Of a stretch of DNA of 64,000 bases, positions 34,589 to 43,432 are shown one piece after another. How positions within the stretch are numbered: the stretch's first letter is position 1; each line of letters begins with the position of its first letter. This DNA is from Aurantibrevibacter litoralis (GTDB lineage Bacteria > Bacteroidota > Bacteroidia > Flavobacteriales > Flavobacteriaceae): NCBI RefSeq assembly GCF_034651555.1, contig NZ_JAYEEQ010000008.1, positions 62,001-126,000 of the forward strand, in the 5' to 3' direction. Both the position numbers and the translations under genes were made by a program. The notes below the pieces were generated by a model. The model was not told the DNA's origin, searched no databases, and saw only the letters and a list, made by a program, of their open reading frames with translations.

Positions 34589-35533
34589 ATGAATCATAGC
34601 TTCAAAATCATTTATACCCTAATTTTAGGCGGTTTGTGTTTTACTTCTTGTGCCGATTCCTCTAAAACGGCTGCGACTAAAATTGCGGATAATTCGGCAA
34701 AAAAAACTTCAGAAGCGCTGCCTAAAAAAGAACTTTCCCAACCCTTTAAAGCCTATTGGTATGCAGGTGATGCCGAAATCACATCGTATGAACTAAAACA
34801 AGCACGGTACGGAGAACTACGTGAAGGTACTTCGGTTTTGGTGTATGTAACCGAACCCTTTTTGGCTGAAAAACAGGTAAAGGCCGATGCACACCACTCC
34901 GACAATATTCCGGTCTTAAAACTAAATTTTACTAAAAATTTTCTTACCGGTATCTACCCCTACTCTATAATGACTAGTAGTTTTTATCCCGTACACGATA
35001 ATGGGCATGCGCTTAAAGTAACCAATACCGTTCAGGAATGGTGCGGCCATGTCTTTGCACAAATCAACAATAAGGATAAATTTGAAATTAATTCCTATTC
35101 ATACTTTGAAAGTGAAGGAGATCAACACCTTACTCTAGATAAAAATATTTTAGAAAACGAACTTTGGAACAAGATTAGAATAGACCCTAATGATTTACCC
35201 ACGGGTTCGTTACAAATAATCCCGTCCTTAGAATTTTTACGATTACGACACAAAGAACTTAAGGCGTATACCGCTACCGCTAATATGGTTACCGAAGATA
35301 CCCTTACAACGTATACCCTAACCTATCCGGAATTGGAGCGAAGTCTTAGCATTACGTTTCAGTCGCAATTTCCCTTTGGTATAGAAAGTTGGTCCGAAAC
35401 CTTTGTAAGTGGATTTGGCCCAAAGGCCACCCCTATGACCACAACGGCCACAAAACTGAAAACAATAAAAAGTCCCTACTGGCAACAAAATGCCAACAGT
35501 GATGAAATATTACGAGAAAGTTTAAGCTTATAA
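34589..35533 (+). CDS. Uncharacterised lipoprotein of the maf cluster
   Basis: The 314-residue exported lipoprotein has its lipobox at LCFTSC (cysteine about 21). A low-complexity spacer and a beta-rich body follow, with motifs AYWYAGDAEITSYELKQARYG, VTNTVQEWCGHVF and FGIESWSETF. I recall relatives labelled septum formation inhibitor Maf in databases. It shares nothing with Maf enzymes, so that name appears to have been transferred from the neighbouring gene. It sits 116 bp after maf and 3 bp before the small MscS gene. No function can be assigned. Confidence 0.8.
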   Translation: MNHSFKIIYTLILGGLCFTSCADSSKTAATKIADNSAKKTSEALPKKELSQPFKAYWYAGDAEITSYELKQARYGELREGTSVLVYVTEPFLAEKQVKADAHHSDNIPVLKLNFTKNFLTGIYPYSIMTSSFYPVHDNGHALKVTNTVQEWCGHVFAQINNKDKFEINSYSYFESEGDQHLTLDKNILENELWNKIRIDPNDLPTGSLQIIPSLEFLRLRHKELKAYTATANMVTEDTLTTYTLTYPELERSLSITFQSQFPFGIESWSETFVSGFGPKATPMTTTATKLKTIKSPYWQQNANSDEILRESLSL

Positions 35534-35536
35534 TGT

Positions 35537-36076
35537 ATGGAGGATTTTTTAACCGAATACCAAAAAGAGCTGGTAAGTAGCGGCATTACCATTGTAGTTC
35601 TGTTGATTGTAAAATTTATTTTCGCAAAAACAATTCGCAGGGTTGGTGCCTTAACAGATATTAATCGGGTTCGTACGCGCCTTATTGTAAAATACGTATC
35701 GGGGGGGCTTACCAGTCTTGGTATTGTAGCGCTCATCCTTATTTGGGGCGTAAACATCAAGGATTTAGGACTTATATTTTCTTCTGTTTTTGCCGTAATT
35801 GGGGTTGCCCTTTTTGCACAATGGTCTATTTTGAGCAATGTTACTGCCGGCGTTATCTTATTTTTCTCTTTCCCCTTCCGGATTGGCGACCGCGTTAAAA
35901 TTTTTGACAAGGACATGCTTTCTAAAGACTCGGATAGCCAAGAAATTTTCCTCATTGAAGATATTAAGGCATTTCATATTCATTTGCGCAGTAGCAATGG
36001 TGAATTGCTCACCTACCCCAATAACCTCATGTTACAAAAAGCAGTAGCACTCGTGTACTCTTACGAAAATTCATAA
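35537..36076 (+). CDS. Short MscS-like channel protein
   Basis: The 179-residue membrane protein has helices at about 13-31, 53-73 and 75-112, the last equivalent to the MscS pore helix (SSVFAVIGVALFAQWSILSNVTAG). It then has only the beta domain (FFSFPFRIGDRVKIF), stopping after NLMLQKAVALVYSYENS. The usual C-terminal vestibule domain is missing. That may be a natural small class, because the gene is intact and follows the lipoprotein gene by 3 bp. It probably relieves osmotic stress or tunes ion flow. Confidence 0.82.
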   Translation: MEDFLTEYQKELVSSGITIVVLLIVKFIFAKTIRRVGALTDINRVRTRLIVKYVSGGLTSLGIVALILIWGVNIKDLGLIFSSVFAVIGVALFAQWSILSNVTAGVILFFSFPFRIGDRVKIFDKDMLSKDSDSQEIFLIEDIKAFHIHLRSSNGELLTYPNNLMLQKAVALVYSYENS

Positions 36077-36160
36077 CCTGGATTAAAATAGCTGTACCCT
36101 TAAAAAAATCTTTGTTTGTTAAAGAAGTTGTAAAAATACGCTTCCGGGTCTTAATCTTTC

Positions 36161-36168
36161 TATATTTG
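36161..36168 (+). promoter_or_regulatory. -7 promoter box of the PIG-L/symporter unit (TATATTTG)
   Basis: TATATTTG fits TAnnTTTG exactly and lies 23 bp before the PIG-L start codon. No good -33 TTTG is seen at the usual distance. Confidence 0.5.
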
Positions 36169-36191
36169 AAAACCATCTAAATCTATAAAAA

Positions 36192-38708
36192 ATGCGGTAT
36201 TTTTATGCCTTAAGGCTATGGGTTTTTTTATGTACTTCCGTTGCTTTAGCACAGCTTCCTAAGAGCAACTCCTCAACGGAGATCTATACATCGTTACAAA
36301 AGTTAAATTTCTTAGGCACTGCGCTTTATGTGGCAGCGCATCCCGATGACGAAAATACGCGGTTAATTGCTTATCTAGCCAATGAAGTAAAAGCAAGGAC
36401 AGCCTATATGTCACTAACCCGGGGCGATGGAGGTCAAAATTTAATTGGTTCCGAATTGGGTTCCCTTTTAGGCGTCCTAAGAACGCAAGAATTATTGGCC
36501 GCACGACGTATTGATGGGGGCGAACAATTTTTTAGTCGTGCTATTGATTTTGGGTATTCTAAACACCCTGAAGAAACCCTAAAAATTTGGAATAAAGAGG
36601 CTATTTTGGGCGACTTGGTACGTGTCATCCGCGAGATACAACCCGATGTTATAATCAATAGATTTGACCACAGGACACCGGGAACCACGCACGGCCACCA
36701 TACCTCTTCTGCCATGCTCAGCTTGGAGGCCTTTGACTTGGCAAATGATCCCAAAGTGTATCCGGAACAACTAACCTCAACAGAAATCTGGCAACCTAAA
36801 CGTATATTTTTTAACACCTCATGGTGGTTTTATGGCAGTGAAGAAAAATTTAAAGAGGCCGATAAAACCAATCTACTAGAAATGAATGTTGGGGTATATT
36901 ATCCCATACGTGGTCTTTCTAACAATGAAATTGCTTCCTTGGCTAGTAGCCAACACCTGTGTCAGGGATTTGGCCGACTCACTACTCGGGGAAATGAGGC
37001 AGAATATGTAGAGCTGCTGAAAGGCGATATGCCCGCCGATAAAACCAATATTTTTGAAGGTATAAATACGACCTGGTCTCGAATTAAGGGCGGGGAAGCG
37101 ATCGGGAAGATTTTATATGATATTGAAGCTAATTTTGATTTTTCTAATCCGTCTAAACACGTACCGCAGTTGGTAGCCGCTTATGCCTTATTGCAAGAGA
37201 TAACGGACACCCATTGGAAATCGCTAAAGTCCAAAGAATTAGAGGAACTCATTGTTGCTACTGCCGGACTTTATCTGGATGCCCATACGTCGGAAGCCTA
37301 TGCAACACCCGGAAGCCAAGTAAAAATCCATTTTGAAGCTGTAAACAGGAGCAATCAACCTATCACATTAAAAAATATTGAGGTTCGTCCCTCTAAGGAA
37401 AACATAACAATAAATACTGCCTTGGCAGAGAATGAAAAAAAATTATTTAGTCTCGCTATTCCCATCCCAAAAAATCAACCTTATACCAGTCCGTATTGGT
37501 TAGAAAAAAAAGGCAATTTGGGTATTTTTGAGGTTACCGATAAAAGTTTGATAGGAAAGCCCAGAACGCCGGCTGCTTTCACTGCAGGTTTTGAATTGGA
37601 GATAAACGATGTTGCAATACGTATAGAAAGACCGGTAATTTACAGGTTTGCGAAACCGGACAAAGGTGAAATAGTACAATCCTTTGAAATTTTGCCAAAA
37701 GCAACCGCCAATATCGACGAAAACGTCTTTGTTTTTGCTACAAAGGACGCTAAAGAAATCCCGGTGCGCATTAAAGCCATGGAAAAAAATCTTGAGGGTT
37801 CCGTGCGTCTTCAACTGCCTAAAAACTGGACATCATCTCCCGATAAAATTGACTTTGTAATTTCGCAAAAAGGAGAAGAACGCACTGTTGTTTTCAAACT
37901 TTTACCTCCCGAGGCAGAGAGTGAAGGGTATATTGTACCTGTGATTTCAATAAACGGTAACACCTATTCGCAAAGTCTGGAAGAAATCACCTACGATCAT
38001 ATTCCCAAACAAACGATACTATTACCTTCCGAAAGTAAAGTAGTACGGCTCAATATTAAAAAAAATGGCGCCAATATAGCTTATCTTATGGGAGCGGAAG
38101 ATAAAGTTGCCCTTAGTTTGGAACAAATTGGATACCATGTAAATCGGCTGGATGTGAACGCCATTAAAGAAGGTAGTTTAGATCAGTATGATGCCGTGGT
38201 GGTAGGCATTAGAGCCTACAATGTAATTCCGGAATTAAAATTTAAGCAAAAACACCTGCTGGAGTATGTTAAAAACGGAGGGAATTTGGTGTTACAGTAC
38301 AATGTAGTGGGACGCAGTGGCTTTTCGTTTGAAGGCATTGCACCGTACCACTTACAATTGTCTAATAATCGTGTAACGGACGAAAATTCACCCGTAGAAC
38401 TGTTAGCGAAGGATCATATAGCTCTAAATTACCCCAATAAAATTATACCGTCAGATTTTGACGGCTGGGTACAAGAAAGAGGATTGTATTTGCCCAATAC
38501 ATGGGACGAACGTTTTACCCCTCTTATTTCCATACATGATAGCGGAGAATCTCAGGAAAATGGAAGTATTCTAGTGACCAAATACGGCAAAGGAAATTAT
38601 GTGTACACGGCACTAAGTTTTTTTCGAGAATTACCAGAAGGCGTTCCGGGGGCCTATAAATTATTTACGAATTTGCTGTCTTTGCCAGAAAACAAGCCTA
38701 CCCCCTAA
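36192..38708 (+). CDS. Large secreted PIG-L/LmbE-family deacetylase
   Basis: The 838-residue protein has a signal peptide (about 1-21, ending ALAQ). An N-terminal PIG-L zinc deacetylase domain (about 25-270) shows AAHPDDENTRL and the metal segment GTTHGHHTSSAML. A beta-sandwich linker follows, then a C-terminal glutamine-amidotransferase-like domain (about 615-835, with YDAVVVGIRAYNVIPEL and YVKNGGNLVLQYN). Such large periplasmic members probably de-N-acetylate glycans or glycoconjugates; the substrate is unknown. A small membrane peptide and a sodium:solute symporter follow on the same strand, which suggests the released product is imported. Confidence 0.85.
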   Translation: MRYFYALRLWVFLCTSVALAQLPKSNSSTEIYTSLQKLNFLGTALYVAAHPDDENTRLIAYLANEVKARTAYMSLTRGDGGQNLIGSELGSLLGVLRTQELLAARRIDGGEQFFSRAIDFGYSKHPEETLKIWNKEAILGDLVRVIREIQPDVIINRFDHRTPGTTHGHHTSSAMLSLEAFDLANDPKVYPEQLTSTEIWQPKRIFFNTSWWFYGSEEKFKEADKTNLLEMNVGVYYPIRGLSNNEIASLASSQHLCQGFGRLTTRGNEAEYVELLKGDMPADKTNIFEGINTTWSRIKGGEAIGKILYDIEANFDFSNPSKHVPQLVAAYALLQEITDTHWKSLKSKELEELIVATAGLYLDAHTSEAYATPGSQVKIHFEAVNRSNQPITLKNIEVRPSKENITINTALAENEKKLFSLAIPIPKNQPYTSPYWLEKKGNLGIFEVTDKSLIGKPRTPAAFTAGFELEINDVAIRIERPVIYRFAKPDKGEIVQSFEILPKATANIDENVFVFATKDAKEIPVRIKAMEKNLEGSVRLQLPKNWTSSPDKIDFVISQKGEERTVVFKLLPPEAESEGYIVPVISINGNTYSQSLEEITYDHIPKQTILLPSESKVVRLNIKKNGANIAYLMGAEDKVALSLEQIGYHVNRLDVNAIKEGSLDQYDAVVVGIRAYNVIPELKFKQKHLLEYVKNGGNLVLQYNVVGRSGFSFEGIAPYHLQLSNNRVTDENSPVELLAKDHIALNYPNKIIPSDFDGWVQERGLYLPNTWDERFTPLISIHDSGESQENGSILVTKYGKGNYVYTALSFFRELPEGVPGAYKLFTNLLSLPENKPTP

Positions 38709-38724
38709 CCTATAATGTAATAAA

Positions 38725-38826
38725 ATGTTAGATAAATTACCTTGGAAAAAAGAATACACCTTAGTGCTGGTTTTAAATGCCATCTACATAATTGTGTTTT
38801 ATTATTTGATGACCGCATTTAGTTAA
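38725..38826 (+). CDS. 33-residue single-pass membrane peptide between PIG-L and symporter
   Basis: A complete ATG-to-TAA frame of 33 codons starts 16 bp after the PIG-L stop and ends 1 bp before the symporter start. The peptide begins MLDKLPWKKEY (positive inside) and continues into a hydrophobic helix of about 20 residues (TLVLVLNAIYIIVFYYLMTA). It looks like a genuine small inner-membrane protein, perhaps a symporter accessory subunit or stabiliser. Positive-inside charges, a complete helix, and tight spacing on both sides argue that it is translated. No family is named from memory with certainty. Confidence 0.7.
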   Translation: MLDKLPWKKEYTLVLVLNAIYIIVFYYLMTAFS

Positions 38827-38827
38827 G

Positions 38828-40534
38828 ATGAGCGCACTAGATTGGACAATTCTAAGCTGTACCTTACTTTTTATTGTAATTTATGGGGTTTGGAAAACAA
38901 GAGGCAGCAAAGACGTAAACAGCTATGTACTAGGAGATAATAAGACCAAGTGGTGGACCATTGGGTTATCGGTAATGGCCACCCAAGCGAGTGCTATAAC
39001 ATTTTTATCAACGCCGGGGCAAGCCTTTCATGATGGAATGGGTTTTGTGCAGTTCTACTTTGGACTCCCTATAGCCATGATCATTATATGCGTTATCTTT
39101 ATTCCTATATACCACAAACTTAAAGTATATACTGCCTATGAATTCTTAGAAAATAGGTTCGATTTAAAAACACGGACGCTCACAGCCGTATTATTTTTGT
39201 TGCAACGCGGACTGTCGGCCGGTATCACCATTTTTGCTCCTGCCATTATTCTTTCTGCCGTATTAGGGTGGGATCTTCGTATTTTGGTGGTGATTATTGG
39301 TGTTTTAGTGATCATTTACACCGTTTCCGGTGGCACCAACGCCGTTAGCGTAACCCAAAAACAGCAGATGTTCATTATAATGACCGGAATGTTTATTGCC
39401 TTTTTCTTTATTCTTGGCTATTTACCTTCGGATATAACCTTTGCCAAGGCGCTAAAAACGGCAGGAGCCAGCAATAAATTGAATATTCTCGATTTTAGTT
39501 TCAACACCAGCAGCAGATATACGTTTTGGAGTGGGATCACCGGAGGCTTATTCTTAGCACTCGCTTACTTCGGAACAGATCAAAGTCAGGTACAGCGCTA
39601 TTTATCGGGCAAATCGGTCAGAGAAAGTCAATTAGGGCTTATTTTTAATGCGATTCTTAAAATTCCGATGCAATTTTTTATACTCTTGGTAGGGGTCATG
39701 GTTTTTGTTTTTTATCAATACAACCCATCACCTTTAAATTTTAATCCGGCTGCTACAAACGCCATTCTAGAAACCCCTTACGCTTCCGACTACAACTTGC
39801 TGGAACAAAAACATAGAGAATTGGAAGTAGAAAAAGTAATGGCGCAAAATAAATTTTCTTCTGCCCTAGATTTAAAAGAGTACACCGCAATTGTATCGGC
39901 AAAAGAACAGATTATAGCCATTAATCAAAAAGATCAAAATAATAGAGCAGCAGCCAAAGCACTTATTGGAAAAGCCAATTCTATTGTAGAAACCAATGAT
40001 AAGGATTATGTGTTTATCCACTTTATCCTAAACTTCCTCCCCAAAGGACTTATTGGGTTGTTGCTGGCGGTAATTTTATCCGCGGCGATGTCATCTACCG
40101 CCTCAGAATTAAATGCGTTGGGTACTATTAGTGCACTAGACTTATACAAAAGAAATAGAAAAGGTTCGTTCTCTCCAAAACACTACGTAAACGTTTCTAA
40201 GATTTTTACGCTACTATGGGGTATCATAGCCATCCTTATTGCCTCATTTGCTAGTTTGTTCGATAATTTAATTCAATTGGTAAATATTATTGGCTCTATA
40301 TTTTACGGCAATGTTTTGGGCATTTTCCTCATCGCATTCTTCTTTAAGTTTATTAAGGGCAATGCTGTTTTTGTAGCCGCTATAATTACCCAAGCCATCG
40401 TTATATTTATCTTCAATGCCGATCTGTTGTCCTATTTATGGTTAAATGCCATTGGATGCGGGGTAGTCATTATACTAGCCTTTCTTCTTGAGATATTTGA
40501 CCGTATTTTAAAGAAGCCTGTGGTCGCCACATAA
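38828..40534 (+). CDS. Sodium:solute symporter (SSS family) with hydrophilic insert
   Basis: The 568-residue inner-membrane transporter has about 13-14 helices. SSS-family markers are WTIGLSVMATQASAITFLSTPGQA near the N-terminus (sodium-site region) and LAYFGTDQSQVQRYLSGKS in the middle. A hydrophilic, charged, helix-prone insert of about 90 residues (about 295-385) separates two helices, longer than in ordinary SSS proteins. The substrate is unknown, possibly a sugar or amino sugar released by the upstream deacetylase. The gene starts 1 bp after the small membrane peptide, and a bidirectional terminator follows. Confidence 0.88.
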   Translation: MSALDWTILSCTLLFIVIYGVWKTRGSKDVNSYVLGDNKTKWWTIGLSVMATQASAITFLSTPGQAFHDGMGFVQFYFGLPIAMIIICVIFIPIYHKLKVYTAYEFLENRFDLKTRTLTAVLFLLQRGLSAGITIFAPAIILSAVLGWDLRILVVIIGVLVIIYTVSGGTNAVSVTQKQQMFIIMTGMFIAFFFILGYLPSDITFAKALKTAGASNKLNILDFSFNTSSRYTFWSGITGGLFLALAYFGTDQSQVQRYLSGKSVRESQLGLIFNAILKIPMQFFILLVGVMVFVFYQYNPSPLNFNPAATNAILETPYASDYNLLEQKHRELEVEKVMAQNKFSSALDLKEYTAIVSAKEQIIAINQKDQNNRAAAKALIGKANSIVETNDKDYVFIHFILNFLPKGLIGLLLAVILSAAMSSTASELNALGTISALDLYKRNRKGSFSPKHYVNVSKIFTLLWGIIAILIASFASLFDNLIQLVNIIGSIFYGNVLGIFLIAFFFKFIKGNAVFVAAIITQAIVIFIFNADLLSYLWLNAIGCGVVIILAFLLEIFDRILKKPVVAT

Positions 40535-40537
40535 AAA

Positions 40538-40567
40538 AAGCCCACATTAATGCGGGCTTCTTCTTTT
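40538..40567. terminator. Bidirectional terminator between convergent genes
   Basis: AAGCCC-a-CAT, loop TA, ATG-c-GGGCTT forms a hairpin with one internal mismatch. It is preceded by an A-run (terminator Ts on the minus strand) and followed by TTCTTCTTTT on the plus strand. It serves the symporter gene and the DUF2911 gene. Confidence 0.75.
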
Positions 40568-40580
40568 GTGATTTTAGGTC

Positions 40581-41426
40581 TTATTTTGCGCCCCACTCTT
40601 GCAGCGAATCGCGATTCATTTTTACGTAGTCTGCATTACCTGCCTCCTCGGAAGCTGCCAAAGACTTTTTTGCTATTTCAATAGCTCCTTTTTTATCACC
40701 GGCTTTGGCGTAAATAAGCGACTGTTGTCTTAGCTGCCAAAATGCAGGTTTTTCAGTCAGCGACATGGCTTTGTCTATCCATGTTTTGGCTTGTGCAATA
40801 TCTTTTCCGGCTTCTAAGTAATATACGGCCGCATTGTAATACTCTCCTGCACCGGGGCCTGCCATCGCCTTCTCGATAGATTTAGATACTGCGGCATCTG
40901 TAGGCACATTAAACGATACGCCAACATACGTCTTTTCCCACATGATACCTAATACGGCAGAGGTTGCCGTTAAATCATCCAAAGAAATGGTAAACGATTC
41001 TACATGCATTGGCAAATTGTGTACCTCGACAGTTGTTCTTGCGGCAACCTTAGTTTCGTCTAAAGTGGCGGGAGCTCCACCACCTGCATATTCGCTGTAA
41101 AATAGGACATCCCAAGAAGTCTTTCCCGGAATTGTAAAAATAGCATAGGTACCTGCCTTTAGGCTTTGGTCGCCAATGGTAACGTCTTCACTAAACGTGA
41201 TTTTTGTTCGGGCATTGGCACCCGTACGCCATACTTTATCAAAAGGTACTAAATCCCCAAAAACGGTTCTACCTCGTGTAGCCGGACGGGAATACTCTAC
41301 CGTTACCTCTGTTAATCCTACGGTCTGAATCAGTTTTGAAGCAGGACTGGGTGCTGGTGTTAAAATTTGGGCATTCATTGCGAAACTCACAATAGAAATG
41401 CCACATAAAAGCATAATTTTCTTCAT
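40581..41426 (-). CDS. Exported DUF2911 protein with C-terminal TPR-like helices
   Basis: The 281-residue protein has a signal peptide (about 1-19, ending MNAQ). A DUF2911 domain (about 25-165) shows VEYSRPATRGRTVFGDLVPF and WRTGANARTKITFSEDV, followed by helical repeats (about 180-275, with TPR-like KTWIDKAMSLTEKPAFWQLR). DUF2911 is a common periplasmic domain of Bacteroidota with no known activity. It is a single-gene unit with a -7 box TATTTTTG upstream and a shared terminator downstream. Confidence 0.85.
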   Translation of the reverse strand: MKKIMLLCGISIVSFAMNAQILTPAPSPASKLIQTVGLTEVTVEYSRPATRGRTVFGDLVPFDKVWRTGANARTKITFSEDVTIGDQSLKAGTYAIFTIPGKTSWDVLFYSEYAGGGAPATLDETKVAARTTVEVHNLPMHVESFTISLDDLTATSAVLGIMWEKTYVGVSFNVPTDAAVSKSIEKAMAGPGAGEYYNAAVYYLEAGKDIAQAKTWIDKAMSLTEKPAFWQLRQQSLIYAKAGDKKGAIEIAKKSLAASEEAGNADYVKMNRDSLQEWGAK

Positions 41427-41450
41427 TTTATATAGATTTTGTTACGAATA

Positions 41451-41458
41451 CAAAAATA
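41451..41458 (-). promoter_or_regulatory. -7 promoter box of the DUF2911 gene (TATTTTTG)
   Basis: On the minus strand, TATTTTTG fits TAnnTTTG and ends 24 bp before the start codon. The -33 position is not clear. Confidence 0.4.
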
Positions 41459-41511
41459 CAAAATAAGAAAATGGAAATCCTACAGAAATGATCGCGAATT
41501 GGACTAAATTT

Positions 41512-42744
41512 TTAGTTGAGAATAAATGGTTTTGAAATTATTTTTCCCTGAAGGTAAAAAGCGAGATAGTACACCGATTTTTCGAGCATGGATACATCGA
41601 TGCTGGCCGACTTCTCTGCGCTAATACCTTGTTGTACCAGTTTCCCCGTGGTGTCAAAAATGACCCTTCCAAAAACGGAGCTTCTGGTTTGCAGTTCATA
41701 ATGAAGTACAGACGACCCAAAATTACGATATACCCTAAGCGCATCCTGTTTTTCTGATGTATTCTCCACATCCGGAGGATCTTGCGGTTCGGGGTTTACC
41801 GGAGTGTCCTCTTCCGGTACATTTTCCTCCGGTACCAATTCTTCAGGCAACACAATCTCAGGTGGTTCATTTTGATGTAGTTGGGTAAGTGAATAAGCGA
41901 ACAAACGGGATTTAGACGTAATTGGGGGATTAGCATTCAAAAACGTTTCTGATGAAAAAAAGTAGCTATTCTCATTGGCAAAAGCAATCCCCTCGGCCTG
42001 AAGAAAACCTAAATTAAGGTTCGTTTTTGCCGTATTTTCAGAAAAAAGAGCCGTAGCCGAAACCCCATCAATCCGAACTAAAAAAGGCGCTAAAAACCGT
42101 GTATAGCCTACCAAAAACAAAACTGATATATTCGGATTGTAGGTAGCCCCTGTGACCAATCCCCCTGCAGCAAAACTCCCCACCTGAGTTGCAGTATACG
42201 TTCCGGGTACGGTAGACATGGCATAGGCTTTTGTACCATTAGAAACCCATTGTTTGGTAAGCACCACGAGCTGGTTATTCCAAACAAAAAGCGCTTCGGC
42301 ATCCCAGTCGTTGTTGTTGGGGTTGGCGTCAAAACTCAACTGATCTTCATAGGTAAAGGCTATTCTTTCGGCGGTGACACGATCCAAGGCATTATAATCA
42401 GTTTTTAAAATCCTGTAGATTCCTAAATCTGTTCTGGTGCCATTATTGTTTCCAATATCGCCAATGTATATATAGCTTTCATCCTGGGCCAAGTCTTCCC
42501 AATCTACGTTAGCGGCATTCGTTATGGTTACTGTTCGTGTAATTTCTAGGGAAAGTGTATCTATTTCGAAGAGTTGTGCCGTGTTACCGGAATCGTTATG
42601 GGTAATGAGTTTCCCATTATAAAAGAGCAATCCTGAGGTTTCTTGTACTTCATCGGGCAACGCTCCTATTTCCCGAATATTTTCTTGAGCCCGGCAAAAA
42701 GGCGAAAAGAATAAAAATCCTAAAAAGAAATATCGGAAAAGCAT
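41512..42744 (-). CDS. Secreted propeller-like protein with T9SS-type C-terminal sorting region
   Basis: ATG 42744 (MLFRYFFLGFLFF) gives 410 residues with a proper signal peptide ending CRAQ. A longer frame from 42855 would bury that signal. The body looks like a beta-propeller (ETSGLLFYNGKLITHNDSG, VDWEDLAQDESYIYIGDIGN, WDAEALFVWNNQLVVLTK). A Pro/Glu-rich linker (about 285-325) and a C-terminal domain follow, with GRVIFDTTGKLVQQG and a final KPFILN. That ending matches type IX secretion sorting domains, so surface display or release is likely. The activity is unknown. Confidence 0.75.
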   Translation of the reverse strand: MLFRYFFLGFLFFSPFCRAQENIREIGALPDEVQETSGLLFYNGKLITHNDSGNTAQLFEIDTLSLEITRTVTITNAANVDWEDLAQDESYIYIGDIGNNNGTRTDLGIYRILKTDYNALDRVTAERIAFTYEDQLSFDANPNNNDWDAEALFVWNNQLVVLTKQWVSNGTKAYAMSTVPGTYTATQVGSFAAGGLVTGATYNPNISVLFLVGYTRFLAPFLVRIDGVSATALFSENTAKTNLNLGFLQAEGIAFANENSYFFSSETFLNANPPITSKSRLFAYSLTQLHQNEPPEIVLPEELVPEENVPEEDTPVNPEPQDPPDVENTSEKQDALRVYRNFGSSVLHYELQTRSSVFGRVIFDTTGKLVQQGISAEKSASIDVSMLEKSVYYLAFYLQGKIISKPFILN

Positions 42745-42906
42745 GATTTCATTTTCTAAGGAAAAGTACAAAAAGAATGCTTGAAATTGTATTTTTTGCC
42801 TTAAAGTGTACCTAAAAACCTTTAAAGCGAAACCTAGCATGCTAAACTTACCCAAAAAGTTTAATTTTGTTTAACAATTTTCATTTTTTATTCAACAATA
42901 TCATCT

Positions 42907-42914
42907 TATATTTG
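42907..42914 (+). promoter_or_regulatory. -7 promoter box of the photolyase operon (TATATTTG)
   Basis: TATATTTG matches TAnnTTTG and lies 18 bp before the chosen SRPBCC start codon, leaving a very short leader. This supports ATG 42933 over the upstream ATG 42867, which would lie before the transcription start. Confidence 0.55.
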
Positions 42915-42932
42915 CCACATACTCCATTTTTT

Positions 42933-43430
42933 ATGACACTTTATCAATTATATTCTAAACAATCCCTGCCCATATCTCAGGATGAGGCGTGGGACTTTTT
43001 ATCCAGTCCCGAAAATTTGTCTGTAATTACCCCACCTCACATGGGGTTTCATATTTTGTCAAAAGACACAAAAAAAATGTTTCCCGGCCAGATTATTCAG
43101 TACAACGTATCGCCTTTTCCCTTCTATACCACCAGATGGGTTACCGAAATTACCCATGTAAAAGAGGGCGAGTATTTTGTAGACGAGCAACGCTTTGGAC
43201 CGTATGCCTTATGGCATCACAAACATTTTATAAAACCCATTGCGGGTGGCGTGGAAATGGAAGATCGTATTGATTATAAACTTCCTTTCGGAATTTTAGG
43301 AACATTAGCGCATCATTTACTTGTACAAAAACAACTGGAGACAATTTTCCGATTTCGAGAAAAAAAATTGAATGAATTATTTGGCACCTTTGATGGGGTA
43401 CCTAACATCCTAGAATTAAAATCAATTTAA
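42933..43430 (+). CDS. SRPBCC-fold ligand-binding/cyclase-like protein
   Basis: The protein has 165 residues from ATG 42933 (MTLYQLYSKQSLPIS), the start supported by the -7 box. The START/SRPBCC fold shows in AWDFLSSPENLSVITPPHMGF and the ending GTLAHHLLVQKQLETIFRFREKKL. Members bind hydrophobic ligands, and their role beside photolyases is unknown. It is the first gene of a four-gene operon with an SDR protein 2 bp downstream and two photolyase/cryptochrome genes. The same grouping occurs in other Flavobacteriia, from memory. Confidence 0.82.
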   Translation: MTLYQLYSKQSLPISQDEAWDFLSSPENLSVITPPHMGFHILSKDTKKMFPGQIIQYNVSPFPFYTTRWVTEITHVKEGEYFVDEQRFGPYALWHHKHFIKPIAGGVEMEDRIDYKLPFGILGTLAHHLLVQKQLETIFRFREKKLNELFGTFDGVPNILELKSI

Positions 43431-43432
43431 AA

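Noticed and set aside
33885..35533. Two tandem Maf genes
   Set aside because: Only the first has Maf motifs. The second encodes a lipoprotein without them.
41512..42855. Propeller-like protein starting at ATG 42855
   Set aside because: It would add 37 residues before a normal signal peptide. ATG 42744 begins that signal peptide directly.
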